A DNA stretch of 47,474 nucleotides. It comes from Thiorhodococcus mannitoliphagus (GTDB taxonomy: Bacteria > Pseudomonadota > Gammaproteobacteria > Chromatiales > Chromatiaceae). This document shows positions 7,222 to 15,406 of this stretch, one piece after another. The stretch's first letter is position 1; each line of letters opens with the position of its first letter. Under the pieces are notes generated by a model. That model did not search any database and was not told the origin of the DNA. It saw nothing but the letters and a program-made list of their open reading frames with translations. Location: assembly GCF_010915725.1 (NCBI RefSeq), contig NZ_JAAIJR010000035.1, positions 1 to 47,474 of the forward strand, read 5' to 3'. Both the position numbers and the translations under genes were made by a program.

Positions 7222-8523
7222 TTAAATCCTGGCATGTCGATGGCTCTGGGCAATCAGCTCGGCATAGGCGCTGTAAAACCGCTGCTCGTCCAATCGGGTA
7301 GGGAGGACGGCATTGGTCAGGGTATAATAATCAAGGTCATGGTTGACGATCTGCGAAGCAAGGGATGCATGCAGGGGGGTTCCCGGCAGGGGTGTCATCA
7401 CCGTGATCATCGGTAGATCGATGGTGTGGTTGGCCAGATAGGTGCTCAGCTGCTCAAAATCCTGCTCCTCGCATTCGGGGTGGATAATGAAATCGCCGAC
7501 AATGGTAATCCCCAGCTCATGGAGAATGGTGATCGCCTCCGTGTTCATCCGGACCTGATTGGCTTTGTGCATGGAGAGCAGAGTGGTGTCGTCGATGGCC
7601 TCGAAGCCGATGATCACCGCCCGCAAGCCGGCTTCCTTCCATAGTTGCAGCATCTCCGGGTGGCGAGCCACCGTGTCGGAGCGGATATCGGCGATAAACT
7701 CTTTATTGACTCCGGCATCGATGATCGCGTGGGCAAGTGCAGTCGCCCGCTTGATCGAGCCAAAGGTGTTGGCGTCGACGAGGCGAATAACCGGGATATC
7801 CTGCAGCAGGCGGATATCGCGGATAACCGCGTCCGGTGAGCGGGTGAGGTACACACCACAGGTTTGGCCGCTGATCGAGCAGAAGGCACAGGAGTAGGGG
7901 CAGCCAAAGGCCGAGGCCACAAATCCCATGCGGATACCTAGTTTTTCGATGACATAGTGACTGCGGTAAGGGGCAACCAGGTCATAGGCGGGCGGCCGGT
8001 GTTCCGCCATATCCTCGGCGGTGGATGTATGTGGTTGTAACGCTAAGGGTTTTCCCGGTGTGGTCTGATGCACCCCCGAGGGGAGGCCGGTGCTCGGCCT
8101 GATCCCTTGTTCGATAAGCGCTGTCAATTTGGCAAAGGATTGCTTGCCGAGTCCGCAGACAATGTAATCGATTGACAAGTGATTGAAAAAATGGGGGTCA
8201 CTGCTCGCATGGACACCGCCGACCACAGTGATGGCATTGCAGACCGTTTTCGTGGTCTCCGCAATCCGCAGCATGGTGTTGGCCTCGCAGGTAACACCGG
8301 TGATGCCGACCACATCCGGGGAGCATTCCATCAGCCGTGACTCCAGGGCCTCCGGCTCCACCTTGAGATCGAGCAGATCAACCACGTGACCTTGGAGATT
8401 GCCCGCGATTTCTTCCAGACCAAGCGGTTCACCGCGAAAAATCTGCTTAATCGAGGTGATACCGTAGCGCTCTTCGGGAATACTGCGTCCGCAATTGGGT
8501 GGATTGATCAATAAAATATTCAT
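7222..8523 (-). CDS. Cobalamin-binding-type radical SAM protein (B12-rSAM 1)
   Basis: 433 residues. The N-terminal 140 residues have a Rossmann-like B12-binding fold pattern (ILLINPP at the start, DVVGITGVT, AITVVGGVHAS) but no DxHxxG, as in class B enzymes that bind cobalamin without a lower His ligand. The radical SAM core follows with Cys208, Cys212 and Cys215 in FGCPYSCAFCSI. Relatives include BchE-like cyclases, HpnJ/HpnR and methylases, so methylation, ring formation or C-C bond chemistry on an acyl chain are all possible. It is one of three such enzymes in the island and lies between a SPASM radical SAM and the KAS III in the same operon. Confidence 0.85.
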   Translation of the reverse strand: MNILLINPPNCGRSIPEERYGITSIKQIFRGEPLGLEEIAGNLQGHVVDLLDLKVEPEALESRLMECSPDVVGITGVTCEANTMLRIAETTKTVCNAITVVGGVHASSDPHFFNHLSIDYIVCGLGKQSFAKLTALIEQGIRPSTGLPSGVHQTTPGKPLALQPHTSTAEDMAEHRPPAYDLVAPYRSHYVIEKLGIRMGFVASAFGCPYSCAFCSISGQTCGVYLTRSPDAVIRDIRLLQDIPVIRLVDANTFGSIKRATALAHAIIDAGVNKEFIADIRSDTVARHPEMLQLWKEAGLRAVIIGFEAIDDTTLLSMHKANQVRMNTEAITILHELGITIVGDFIIHPECEEQDFEQLSTYLANHTIDLPMITVMTPLPGTPLHASLASQIVNHDLDYYTLTNAVLPTRLDEQRFYSAYAELIAQSHRHARI

Positions 8524-8559
8524 CCTGCCGTCCCGATCTTTTCTCTCGCCGCCATCTCT

Positions 8560-9615
8560 TTACTGCGCTTCCGGTTTTTGGCTACAGGCCGCAATGGTAT
8601 TCCGCCAGCACGTCGGATCGGAGGCAAGGTAATCACCGGTCATCTGATAGGCTGCGCCCCGGCATCCATAGCATTCCCCGCTTTTTTCGCAGGTGCTGCA
8701 GAATCCCTTGATTGTCTGCCGGTAGTTTTTCAGGTTTTTCATCACCTCGCTGTTTTTCAGGATATCGCCCAATGGTTGCCGACGAATATTGCCCAGAGCA
8801 ATGGTCACGCCAACACAGGGCATGACATCCCCCTGGGCAGTGACCAGACAGGAAACCTGGTGACGCATGCAGCGGTTGCCGACCAGCGGCGGCTGCGGCT
8901 CCCATTTGCGATTAAAGCGTTCGCGGTCAATGGCTGAGAGCTGGGTGAAGAGATCCTGCAACTCCTCGGCTTCGACATAGAGCCAGGTGTTCTTGACGGC
9001 GTTGGCCTGGGGGGTAAGGACCTCGAAATAGGGCTCGATGTTCCGCACTCGCAACCACTGCCAGAGTTCGACCAGTTCTCCCAGGTTTTGCCGACAGATA
9101 ACGGTGCTGGCTGCAAGAAACAGCTCCTTTGAAGGGTAACCTGCCCGGTGCAACCGCTCTATGGCCTGGTTGATGATCATCGAGGCGCCTTTTTTCCCGG
9201 CCAAGTGGTCCTGAGTCGCGGCATCGCGGGAGTTCATTTTCACGACCACCCGCACGCGTTCCTCGGCCAGAACCTGAGCCAGCTCTTCGGTGATGCCGCT
9301 GCCGTTGGTGAACAGCTCAATCTCCAGCTCAAGCTCGCCGAGAAAATGGAGCATTTCCACCAGGTGGGGATAGATGGAAGGCTCGCCGCCCAGAATGATG
9401 ATTTTTTGCGCACCCAGTTCCTTAGCCTGGAGAATAACGTCTTTGATCTCCTTGAGTGACATCTCTAAAGTCGATGCGGCTGGATCCTCTACATAGCAGT
9501 ATGAGCAGTGAAAATTGCATTTCCGGCTGAACTCAATTTCCATGGATAACAGCCGGTCGTTCGCCGCCGCGGCGCGAATCTCTTCTTCACTGAACTCCAG
9601 GTTGTAGAGTTGCAT
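8560..9615 (-). CDS. Radical SAM/SPASM-domain protein
   Basis: 351 residues. The [4Fe-4S]-SAM motif is Cys33, Cys37 and Cys40 in CNFHCSYCYV, followed by the GGEPS motif. The C-terminus carries a cysteine-rich SPASM-like region (CMRHQVSC, GDVMPCVGV, then FCSTCEKSGECYGCRGAAY and a last Cys in DPTC) that should bind auxiliary iron-sulfur clusters. SPASM enzymes typically modify peptides or small substrates, but similar proteins occur in lipid clusters. AAGGA lies a few bases before the start. A 77-bp AT-rich gap separates it from the acyltransferase upstream, so an internal promoter is possible. Confidence 0.85.
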   Translation of the reverse strand: MQLYNLEFSEEEIRAAAANDRLLSMEIEFSRKCNFHCSYCYVEDPAASTLEMSLKEIKDVILQAKELGAQKIIILGGEPSIYPHLVEMLHFLGELELEIELFTNGSGITEELAQVLAEERVRVVVKMNSRDAATQDHLAGKKGASMIINQAIERLHRAGYPSKELFLAASTVICRQNLGELVELWQWLRVRNIEPYFEVLTPQANAVKNTWLYVEAEELQDLFTQLSAIDRERFNRKWEPQPPLVGNRCMRHQVSCLVTAQGDVMPCVGVTIALGNIRRQPLGDILKNSEVMKNLKNYRQTIKGFCSTCEKSGECYGCRGAAYQMTGDYLASDPTCWRNTIAACSQKPEAQ

Positions 9616-9692
9616 GTTTAGTATCCTTGGATATTTTTGAATGTGTTCATTCTTTTTCGAAAATAAGACTGCGAATGACCGTCATTCCGTAT

Positions 9693-10463
9693 TTATGACA
9701 ATTCCGCCTCGCGCTGCTGGCTTTCCATGGCCTGGCGAACCCGTTGGCCAAGGTCGCTAAGGCGGCATTGGAGATCCTGGACGGCAATGGTGTCGACAAG
9801 ACGCAGGCGGATCGTGTTTTCCTGGCTGGCGGCAAAGAGGAAAACGCCGGGAGTGAAAAGTCGGTCCGTGTTTTCCACAACTAGGACATGGGCCGGCACC
9901 CGGCATTGCCGGGCAATCTTCAATGCCCCCTGGTGAAGGGGCGCTATCCGGCCATCGCGACTTCGCGTACCTTCCGGAAAGACAAAGAGGTTGCCCCCAG
10001 AGGCGAAATAGGCAGGCAGGGATTCCATCTGCGTAAGCATCAGGGCCGCGAACGGGCCGGTGGCCGTGGCCGGCAGGTAACCGGAGGTGCGAATCACCCA
10101 ACCAAAGATGGGGACGGTGAAAAAGACGGATTTGACGATGGTGGTGGCGCGGTGGAGATGGGCGATCAGCAGCAGGGGGTCGAGATAGGAGCGATGATTA
10201 CAGAGAATCACCGAACCGCGAAGGGAGACGATGGTGGCATCGATCTCCCAGTGCTGTCGTGGAGCGACGGCGTGAAGGATGCGAAAAAAAAATCGATAAA
10301 AGAGGCGGTTGTATCGCTGGAAGGCGCGTGCTTTTTCTTTGTGGAAAAGACCGCTCCACAGATAGAGCGGTGCAAACAGAAAGAGAAAACCCAGGGTAAA
10401 ATAAAGCCAGCAAATGAGGGTGACGCTGAGATCGAAAAATCTATCCGCATTCCACCGCTGCAC
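9693..10463 (-). CDS. PlsC-like 1-acyl-glycerol-3-phosphate / lysolipid acyltransferase
   Basis: A 256-residue membrane acyltransferase. An N-terminal hydrophobic helix (LICWLYFTLGFLFLFAPLYL) is followed by the catalytic HX4D motif NHRSYLD (His90, Asp95) and the acceptor-binding motif FPEGTRS (162-168). Family members transfer an acyl group from ACP or CoA to a hydroxyl of a lysolipid. The gene lies 2 bp downstream of a ketosynthase gene in the leftward operon, so it probably moves the finished chain from an ACP onto a glycerol-type or sugar head group. Confidence 0.88.
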   Translation of the reverse strand: MQRWNADRFFDLSVTLICWLYFTLGFLFLFAPLYLWSGLFHKEKARAFQRYNRLFYRFFFRILHAVAPRQHWEIDATIVSLRGSVILCNHRSYLDPLLLIAHLHRATTIVKSVFFTVPIFGWVIRTSGYLPATATGPFAALMLTQMESLPAYFASGGNLFVFPEGTRSRDGRIAPLHQGALKIARQCRVPAHVLVVENTDRLFTPGVFLFAASQENTIRLRLVDTIAVQDLQCRLSDLGQRVRQAMESQQREAELS

Positions 10464-10465
10464 CT

Positions 10466-11710
10466 TTACAGGACCTCGTTCCCGTTTTTAATCAGGAGGC
10501 AGGTGTTGACTCCGCCAAAGGCAAAATTCTGGATTGAGGCAATGCGGGTCGAGGCTTCGATCACCTTCGGCGTATAGTTGAGCCGGGCGCAGCGGGGATC
10601 GATTTCCTGAAGATTTAGGGTGGGGGCAAGGAAGTCTTCGGCCATCATGTACAGGGTCATGATCAGTTCCATCGCGCCGCAGGTTCCCATGGTATGGCCG
10701 GTGTAGCTTTTCAGTCCGGTCACATAGGGAGATTGGCCGTAGACGGCCTCGATGGCCTGGGATTCGATGATATCGCCCATCTTGGTTGCGGTTGCGTGGG
10801 CACTGATATAGTCCACCTCCTTCGCCTCGATGTTTGCATCGTCAAGGGCAAGACGCAGGGTCGAGGTGATGCCATCTAGGTTGGGAAGGATCAGGTCGCC
10901 GCCGTTGTTGTTACAGGCAAAGCCGATGACCTCGCCGAGGATGGTGGCCCCTCGCTGTTTGGCGGACTCGTATTCCTCGAGAAGGACAGCGGCGCCGCCT
11001 TCGCCAACCACCAGGCCATCGCGCTTTTTGTCAAAGGGGCGGGGGGTACAGGAAGGGCAGTCGTTGTAACCGACCGAGCAGGCAAGCAGGTTGTCGAACA
11101 CGGCTACGGTGGTGGTGTCATATTCGTCGGCCCCGCCGCAGAGCATGGCATCCTGCATGCCGAATTTGATCATTTCATAGCCAAATCCGATGGCTTGGCT
11201 GCTGGTGGTGCAGGCAGTGGAGGAGGCGATGACCCGACCGGTGATGCCGAACATGCGGGTGATGTTGACCGCCGTGGTATGAACCATGGAGCGGAGGTAA
11301 TCAACCGCGCCGATGGAAGAGAATTCGGCCTCGAGGTTCTGGAAAAAGGTCTGGTAGATCTCCCGCTGCACCGTTGGGCTGCCGTGGGTGGAGCCAAAGG
11401 CAACGCCAAGGCGGCCGGATGCAATCGATTCCTTGGAGAGGCCGGAGGCCTCGAGCACATCCTTGGCCACTTGGCAGGCGTAATAGGCTACCGGTCCCAT
11501 GGTTTTGCGCTGAGAGCGATTGAACGCGTAATCAATGGGGTAGTCGACCGTACCAAAAACGCGGGAGTGAATATGGTCGGTGAGAAGACCGTCGTCACGC
11601 AGTGGCTTGACCCCGGAGCGTCCTAGGCGCAGGCTCTCGACGATGGATTGTTGGCCGTACCCGATGGGGGTGATGGCGGAGCAGGCGGTGATAACAACGC
11701 GACGTTTCAT
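10466..11710 (-). CDS. Beta-ketoacyl-ACP synthase II-like (FabF/FabB family)
   Basis: A 414-residue elongating ketosynthase with an intact Cys-His-His triad: Cys167 in STACTTSSQAIG, His305 in SAHATATKMGD, and His339 in SYTGHTMGTCG. The C-terminal FAFGGVNTCLL loop is present. It resembles the ketosynthases of aryl-polyene clusters. It sits directly upstream of the PlsC-like gene and downstream of an ACP gene, forming an ACP-KS-acyltransferase unit. It is one of four elongating ketosynthases in the island, which implies several distinct condensation steps. Confidence 0.92.
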   Translation of the reverse strand: MKRRVVITACSAITPIGYGQQSIVESLRLGRSGVKPLRDDGLLTDHIHSRVFGTVDYPIDYAFNRSQRKTMGPVAYYACQVAKDVLEASGLSKESIASGRLGVAFGSTHGSPTVQREIYQTFFQNLEAEFSSIGAVDYLRSMVHTTAVNITRMFGITGRVIASSTACTTSSQAIGFGYEMIKFGMQDAMLCGGADEYDTTTVAVFDNLLACSVGYNDCPSCTPRPFDKKRDGLVVGEGGAAVLLEEYESAKQRGATILGEVIGFACNNNGGDLILPNLDGITSTLRLALDDANIEAKEVDYISAHATATKMGDIIESQAIEAVYGQSPYVTGLKSYTGHTMGTCGAMELIMTLYMMAEDFLAPTLNLQEIDPRCARLNYTPKVIEASTRIASIQNFAFGGVNTCLLIKNGNEVL

Positions 11711-11728
11711 CGAACAAACCCTGGAGGG

Positions 11729-11986
11729 CTACTGGGCGCGGCCCTGTTGGATCCTCTCCAGGTAGTCGAGGATATCGTTGATCGTCCTGATCTCCATCGC
11801 CTTTTCTTTTTCCTCGCGGGTGAGGGAAAAGCCGAGGGTACGTTCGATTTTACCCAGCAGTTCAATCGCGTCGATGCTGTCGAAGCCGTGGTCTTCTCGC
11901 AGGTTGTCATCCAGACCCGGTTCCTGGAATTCGAAATCTTGGACAAGGATCGACAGGATTTTTTTTTGCAGTACATCTCTTGTCAT
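11729..11986 (-). CDS. Acyl carrier protein (2 of 4)
   Basis: 85 residues. The phosphopantetheine Ser37 lies in GFDSIDAIELLGKIE. The N-terminal helix (MTRDVLQKKILSILV) and C-terminal helix (TINDILDYLERI) fit the four-helix ACP fold. It resembles the ACP pair of aryl-polyene clusters. The 81-bp AT-rich stretch upstream holds no other gene and could carry a weak promoter. Confidence 0.9.
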   Translation of the reverse strand: MTRDVLQKKILSILVQDFEFQEPGLDDNLREDHGFDSIDAIELLGKIERTLGFSLTREEKEKAMEIRTINDILDYLERIQQGRAQ

Positions 11987-12067
11987 GATGGCTTAATCTA
12001 TGTAACGAATCTTGGTGGTGGAAATATAAAAAGCCGAAATACTATCCTTAAAGTCCATGGAAGAAAA

Positions 12068-12994
12068 TTATCCAGGAAAGAAGCCTCTGCCGGGGGAATC
12101 GGGCGAGTCAGGGGCGTCACCCGGATCGAGGAGGAAGCGGTCGAAATGATACCATTCGCGGGGGTGGGCGCCGAGGGCCGCCTCCAGCAGGTCGGCATAC
12201 CGTTGTGCTGCCTGGGCAATCGCTTGGTGTCGATCTTCTCTGCGCTCGGATATGACCCAGATAGGCTCGGAAAAGGTAAGCCGGTAGCAGTTGCGCCCGG
12301 TGCGGAAGGCAAAAAAGACAATAATCGGTGCCCCGGAGACCAGGGCAAAGGCAAAGGGCGCCTCGGAAACAAAGGCCGGATGGCCAAGCACCTGCACCGG
12401 AATCCGGCGCTGGTGCTGCCGCCAGATGATATCTCCAGCCATGGAGACCAAGCCCCCCTGGCGCAGTATTTTCAAGCCTTCCACGGCGGTAAAGGGAGTG
12501 GCCGCGCCCTGGTCAACCCCAATAATCGTGACCCCAGCCTGTTGCAGTTCCTCTTTTTGTCGTCGCTCCACCCCCTCTTTTTCCTTGACGCCCATATAGA
12601 GAAGCAGGGGCGTCTCGTAGCCCTGGTGCATCATGAGCCGTGCTGCCATCTCCCAGTTACCGAGATGGGACATTAAAAGAAGTGCCCCGCCATGATTGAT
12701 GCGTTCGTTCAGCGCCTCGACCCCTTCACAGGTAAAGATCGGCAGCTGGCCGTCGTTGGTCAGAAAACGATCAAAATGGATGGTGGTGAAGCTCTGGTAC
12801 TGGCAAAAAGCGCACCAGAGATGAAACCAGCGGCTCCGCTTAGGGAAGACGATGGCATAGAGACGGCGGCTTTCCCGAACCTTGGGGGAAAAGATAAAGT
12901 AGCCGGTGGCAATGCAGCGTGCGACACCGGCAAAGAACCAGGGGCCGACGAGGCGTGAGATCCGCACCAGGACAGCGTAGGGCGCAAGGCTCAT
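12068..12994 (-). CDS. LpxL/HtrB-like lipid acyltransferase
   Basis: A 308-residue protein of the lipid A late-acyltransferase family, with catalytic HX4E in MSHLGNWEMAARL (His110, Glu115) and the C-terminal REWYHFDRF motif typical of LpxL-like enzymes. An N-terminal hydrophobic helix anchors it to the inner membrane. Such proteins are regular members of aryl-polyene clusters, where they are thought to attach the polyene to a lipid or sugar head. The ATG overlaps the glycosyltransferase stop (ATGA), which couples the two and suggests sequential action on one acceptor. Confidence 0.87.
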   Translation of the reverse strand: MSLAPYAVLVRISRLVGPWFFAGVARCIATGYFIFSPKVRESRRLYAIVFPKRSRWFHLWCAFCQYQSFTTIHFDRFLTNDGQLPIFTCEGVEALNERINHGGALLLMSHLGNWEMAARLMMHQGYETPLLLYMGVKEKEGVERRQKEELQQAGVTIIGVDQGAATPFTAVEGLKILRQGGLVSMAGDIIWRQHQRRIPVQVLGHPAFVSEAPFAFALVSGAPIIVFFAFRTGRNCYRLTFSEPIWVISERREDRHQAIAQAAQRYADLLEAALGAHPREWYHFDRFLLDPGDAPDSPDSPGRGFFPG

Positions 12995-13692
12995 TTGTTG
13001 CTGCCCAGACGAAAAATGCGGCTGAAGATCAACCGGCTGAAGGTGCTCGAGTTGCGCAGAAAATCGCGCCAGGGCCGGAAATGGCTGACGCGAACGCCTT
13101 TGGGCTGGTACACGACCGAGACCGGAACTTCTACGGTAGCGATCCCCGCGCGTTTGGCGCGCACCAGCACTTCCACCTCAAACTGGTACCGTCGGGCAAC
13201 GACCCCGAGCTGCAGGGTTTCGGGAAGGGGGTACAGGCGATAGCCGGACTGGGAGTCCGAGATCCGTGGACCGCCGGAGACCCGGACCCAGAAGTTGGAA
13301 AATCCACGACCAAAACGACTGGTCCAGGGGACATGGTCACCGACCATACCCTGGCGATTGCCGACAACGATCGTTCGTTCCCCTCGCTCTGCCGCCGCAA
13401 GCAGGGTCAGCGCGTCCGCCGGGTCATGCTGGCCGTCGGCATCAATGGTCAGCGCCCAGTCGCAGGTGCGAGCAGCTTCGGCAAAGCCGGTGAGCAGGGC
13501 CGCTCCTTTCCCTTGGTTTTCGACATGGTGCAGCAGAGTGACACCTTCCTGATGTTGGAGAACAGAGGGCGTGGAATCGGTGGAGCCGTCGTCGACGACG
13601 ATCATCGGTAGGCCCAGAGGGCGTGCCGCCGCGATCACCGCAGCAATTTGCGGTCCATGATTGTACACCGGCATAACGATGGCAGCGCGCAT
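12991..13692 (-). CDS. Family 2 glycosyltransferase (DPM1-like)
   Basis: 233 residues with a GT-A fold. The nucleotide-binding DDGST (34-38) and metal-binding DADGQHD (84-90) motifs are clear. The start at 13692 follows GAGGAG and comes immediately after the stop of the upstream gene (TAAGATG). There is no C-terminal membrane domain. It closely resembles the glycosyltransferase of aryl-polyene clusters and should transfer a sugar to the lipid anchor or acyl product. The sugar donor cannot be told from sequence. Confidence 0.88.
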   Translation of the reverse strand: MRAAIVMPVYNHGPQIAAVIAAARPLGLPMIVVDDGSTDSTPSVLQHQEGVTLLHHVENQGKGAALLTGFAEAARTCDWALTIDADGQHDPADALTLLAAAERGERTIVVGNRQGMVGDHVPWTSRFGRGFSNFWVRVSGGPRISDSQSGYRLYPLPETLQLGVVARRYQFEVEVLVRAKRAGIATVEVPVSVVYQPKGVRVSHFRPWRDFLRNSSTFSRLIFSRIFRLGSNK

Positions 13693-13693
13693 C

Positions 13694-15406
13694 TTACGGC
13701 TCCTCGGCAAAGGCCAGCGACCAGGTGCCCGGTCCCATATGGACCCCTGAGGTCAATGAAAGGGGAAGCAGATGGAACTCCGCCCCAGGTAGGAGGCTGT
13801 GCAGTTGCGGTTGGGCCATTTCGCGCACCCAAGGCTCGTTGTCGGAGTACTGGAGCAGGAGCACGGCGCGGGCCGGAGTGGTGATCTCACGGCGCACTGT
13901 GTCGCAGGCAAAGGCGAGTTGGGCGTCCCGACTGCGGACCATGCCTGCCTTTTTCACCCCCGCCGCCGTCGGACTGATGATCGGTTTTAGACCTAGAAGA
14001 TGACCGAACAGGCCACTGGATCGTGAGACGCGGCCACCGGCAGCCAGATACTGGAGGCTGTCGATGAAGACGTACTCCCGGCAGGCCCGGCTCAGGTGCC
14101 GGGCGTGATGGCGAACCGCGTCCGCATCGGCGGTTCGCTGGGCCAGTCGGGCGCTCAGCAGGGCAATCAGCCCCAGGCGTCCCGAGGCGGCGCCGGTGTC
14201 AATGACCTCCAGGAGCTGGTCCCGGTCCTGCTGTTCTTGCCAGGCCAGGGCCACGGCATGGTTGCCGGTGAAGGCGGAGCCCACACAGAGATAGAGGGTT
14301 TTGCCGAATTCTTCCAAGACAGTGCGATAGCGCTGATGCCGTTCGGCCAAGGAGGCCTGAGCCGTGGTCAGGCGGTGCTTGTGCCGCATCAGTTCATAGA
14401 TCTGCACCGGATCGCAGAGGCTTTCCGGGCGGGCGCTGTCGCCGTGGATGATATAGCTGTCGAGGAGGCTGATATTGTAGCGTCGGGCCAGCTCGCGGGG
14501 TAAGGAGCCAGCGGCATCGGTCATGATGTGCAGACAGCCTGCCGCAACGGATTGCGCCTCTGCGGCATCAGCCTCCGCATGTAGCGGCTCAGCCGACCAG
14601 CGGCTCACTTCGCCAAGATCGGCCAGCTGGGCATGCAGCCCCGATGGATCAGGGGTGTGGATATGAATCTTCAGGCTGTTCTGCTCGGGGACAACCACCA
14701 GGCTTTCACCCAACCGGGCCAGTTCGGTCGGATCCAGGGAGCGCTCGTTTGTCGGGGCAAGGAGGACATCGACGCAATACGCATCGCTTGTTGGTGGCCG
14801 AAACTTCGCGTCCAGGGTGAGATAGCCGTGGAAAAGGACAAAGAGTGACGGACGCTCGCCATCCATTCCTGTCAGGGTTCGGAAAAATCCATCGAAAAAG
14901 ACATACATGCCCAAGGCGCCGGAATCAACCACGCCCGCTTGCCGGCAATCAGCTTGAATATCGGCAGTAGAGAGCACTGTTTGGCGGAGGTCGGCAAGGA
15001 TGTCCTCACAACGGGCGGCGTCGAGCGATGGGGATGAGGCGAACAGCTCGGACAGCGCTTCAAAGACGGAGAGCATGGTGCCGTCCTTGGGGACGGCAAC
15101 GGCCGTGCGTGCCTCGTGGTAGCCTGCCTGGATGCGTTCAGGCAGCTCGGCCGGACGGGTTGCCTGGAGAAGAACACTGAAAAAGGCGGCAGCGATATTG
15201 CCGGAGTTGCCGGTGGACGAGTGAATGATCTGCTCGGCGGTTTGCGCGGATGTCAGCGTGCAGGCGCGCAGCGGGCTGAGGCTGATACGGAGGTTGGCAC
15301 CGGTATCCGCGTCCGCCACCGGAAAGACATTGATCCGATCAAGCAGATCCGACCAGGCACTGAGACTGACATATCCGGCAGTGAATGCCTCTTGCAGCGT
15401 CGTCAT
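13694..15406 (-). CDS. Fused fatty-acid kinase: FakA-like DhaL domain plus FakB-like DegV domain
   Basis: A 570-residue two-domain protein. Residues 1-190 match the DhaL/DAK2 kinase domain of FakA: INVFPVADADTGANL at 25-39 holds the Mg-binding Asp residues (Asp32, Asp34) and STGNSGNIAAAF the nucleotide loop. Residues about 290-570 form a DegV/FakB fatty-acid-binding domain: IMTDAAGSLPRELA, TTAQASLAERH, SAFTGNHAVAL, and DSLQYLAAGGRVSRSSGLFG. In Firmicutes the two proteins together phosphorylate free fatty acids to acyl-phosphates. The ATG at 15406 overlaps the stop of the acyl-ligase gene (ATGA). The second Gly of the usual DGDTG is Ala here. A role in making an acyl-phosphate starter or recycling released chains is inference. 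Confidence 0.85.
   Translation of the reverse strand: MTTLQEAFTAGYVSLSAWSDLLDRINVFPVADADTGANLRISLSPLRACTLTSAQTAEQIIHSSTGNSGNIAAAFFSVLLQATRPAELPERIQAGYHEARTAVAVPKDGTMLSVFEALSELFASSPSLDAARCEDILADLRQTVLSTADIQADCRQAGVVDSGALGMYVFFDGFFRTLTGMDGERPSLFVLFHGYLTLDAKFRPPTSDAYCVDVLLAPTNERSLDPTELARLGESLVVVPEQNSLKIHIHTPDPSGLHAQLADLGEVSRWSAEPLHAEADAAEAQSVAAGCLHIMTDAAGSLPRELARRYNISLLDSYIIHGDSARPESLCDPVQIYELMRHKHRLTTAQASLAERHQRYRTVLEEFGKTLYLCVGSAFTGNHAVALAWQEQQDRDQLLEVIDTGAASGRLGLIALLSARLAQRTADADAVRHHARHLSRACREYVFIDSLQYLAAGGRVSRSSGLFGHLLGLKPIISPTAAGVKKAGMVRSRDAQLAFACDTVRREITTPARAVLLLQYSDNEPWVREMAQPQLHSLLPGAEFHLLPLSLTSGVHMGPGTWSLAFAEEP

Noticed and set aside
12919-13611. 230-residue plus-strand frame opposite the GT2 gene
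   Set aside because: It is antisense to the glycosyltransferase and acyltransferase genes, which have clear motifs; composition is that of a shadow frame.
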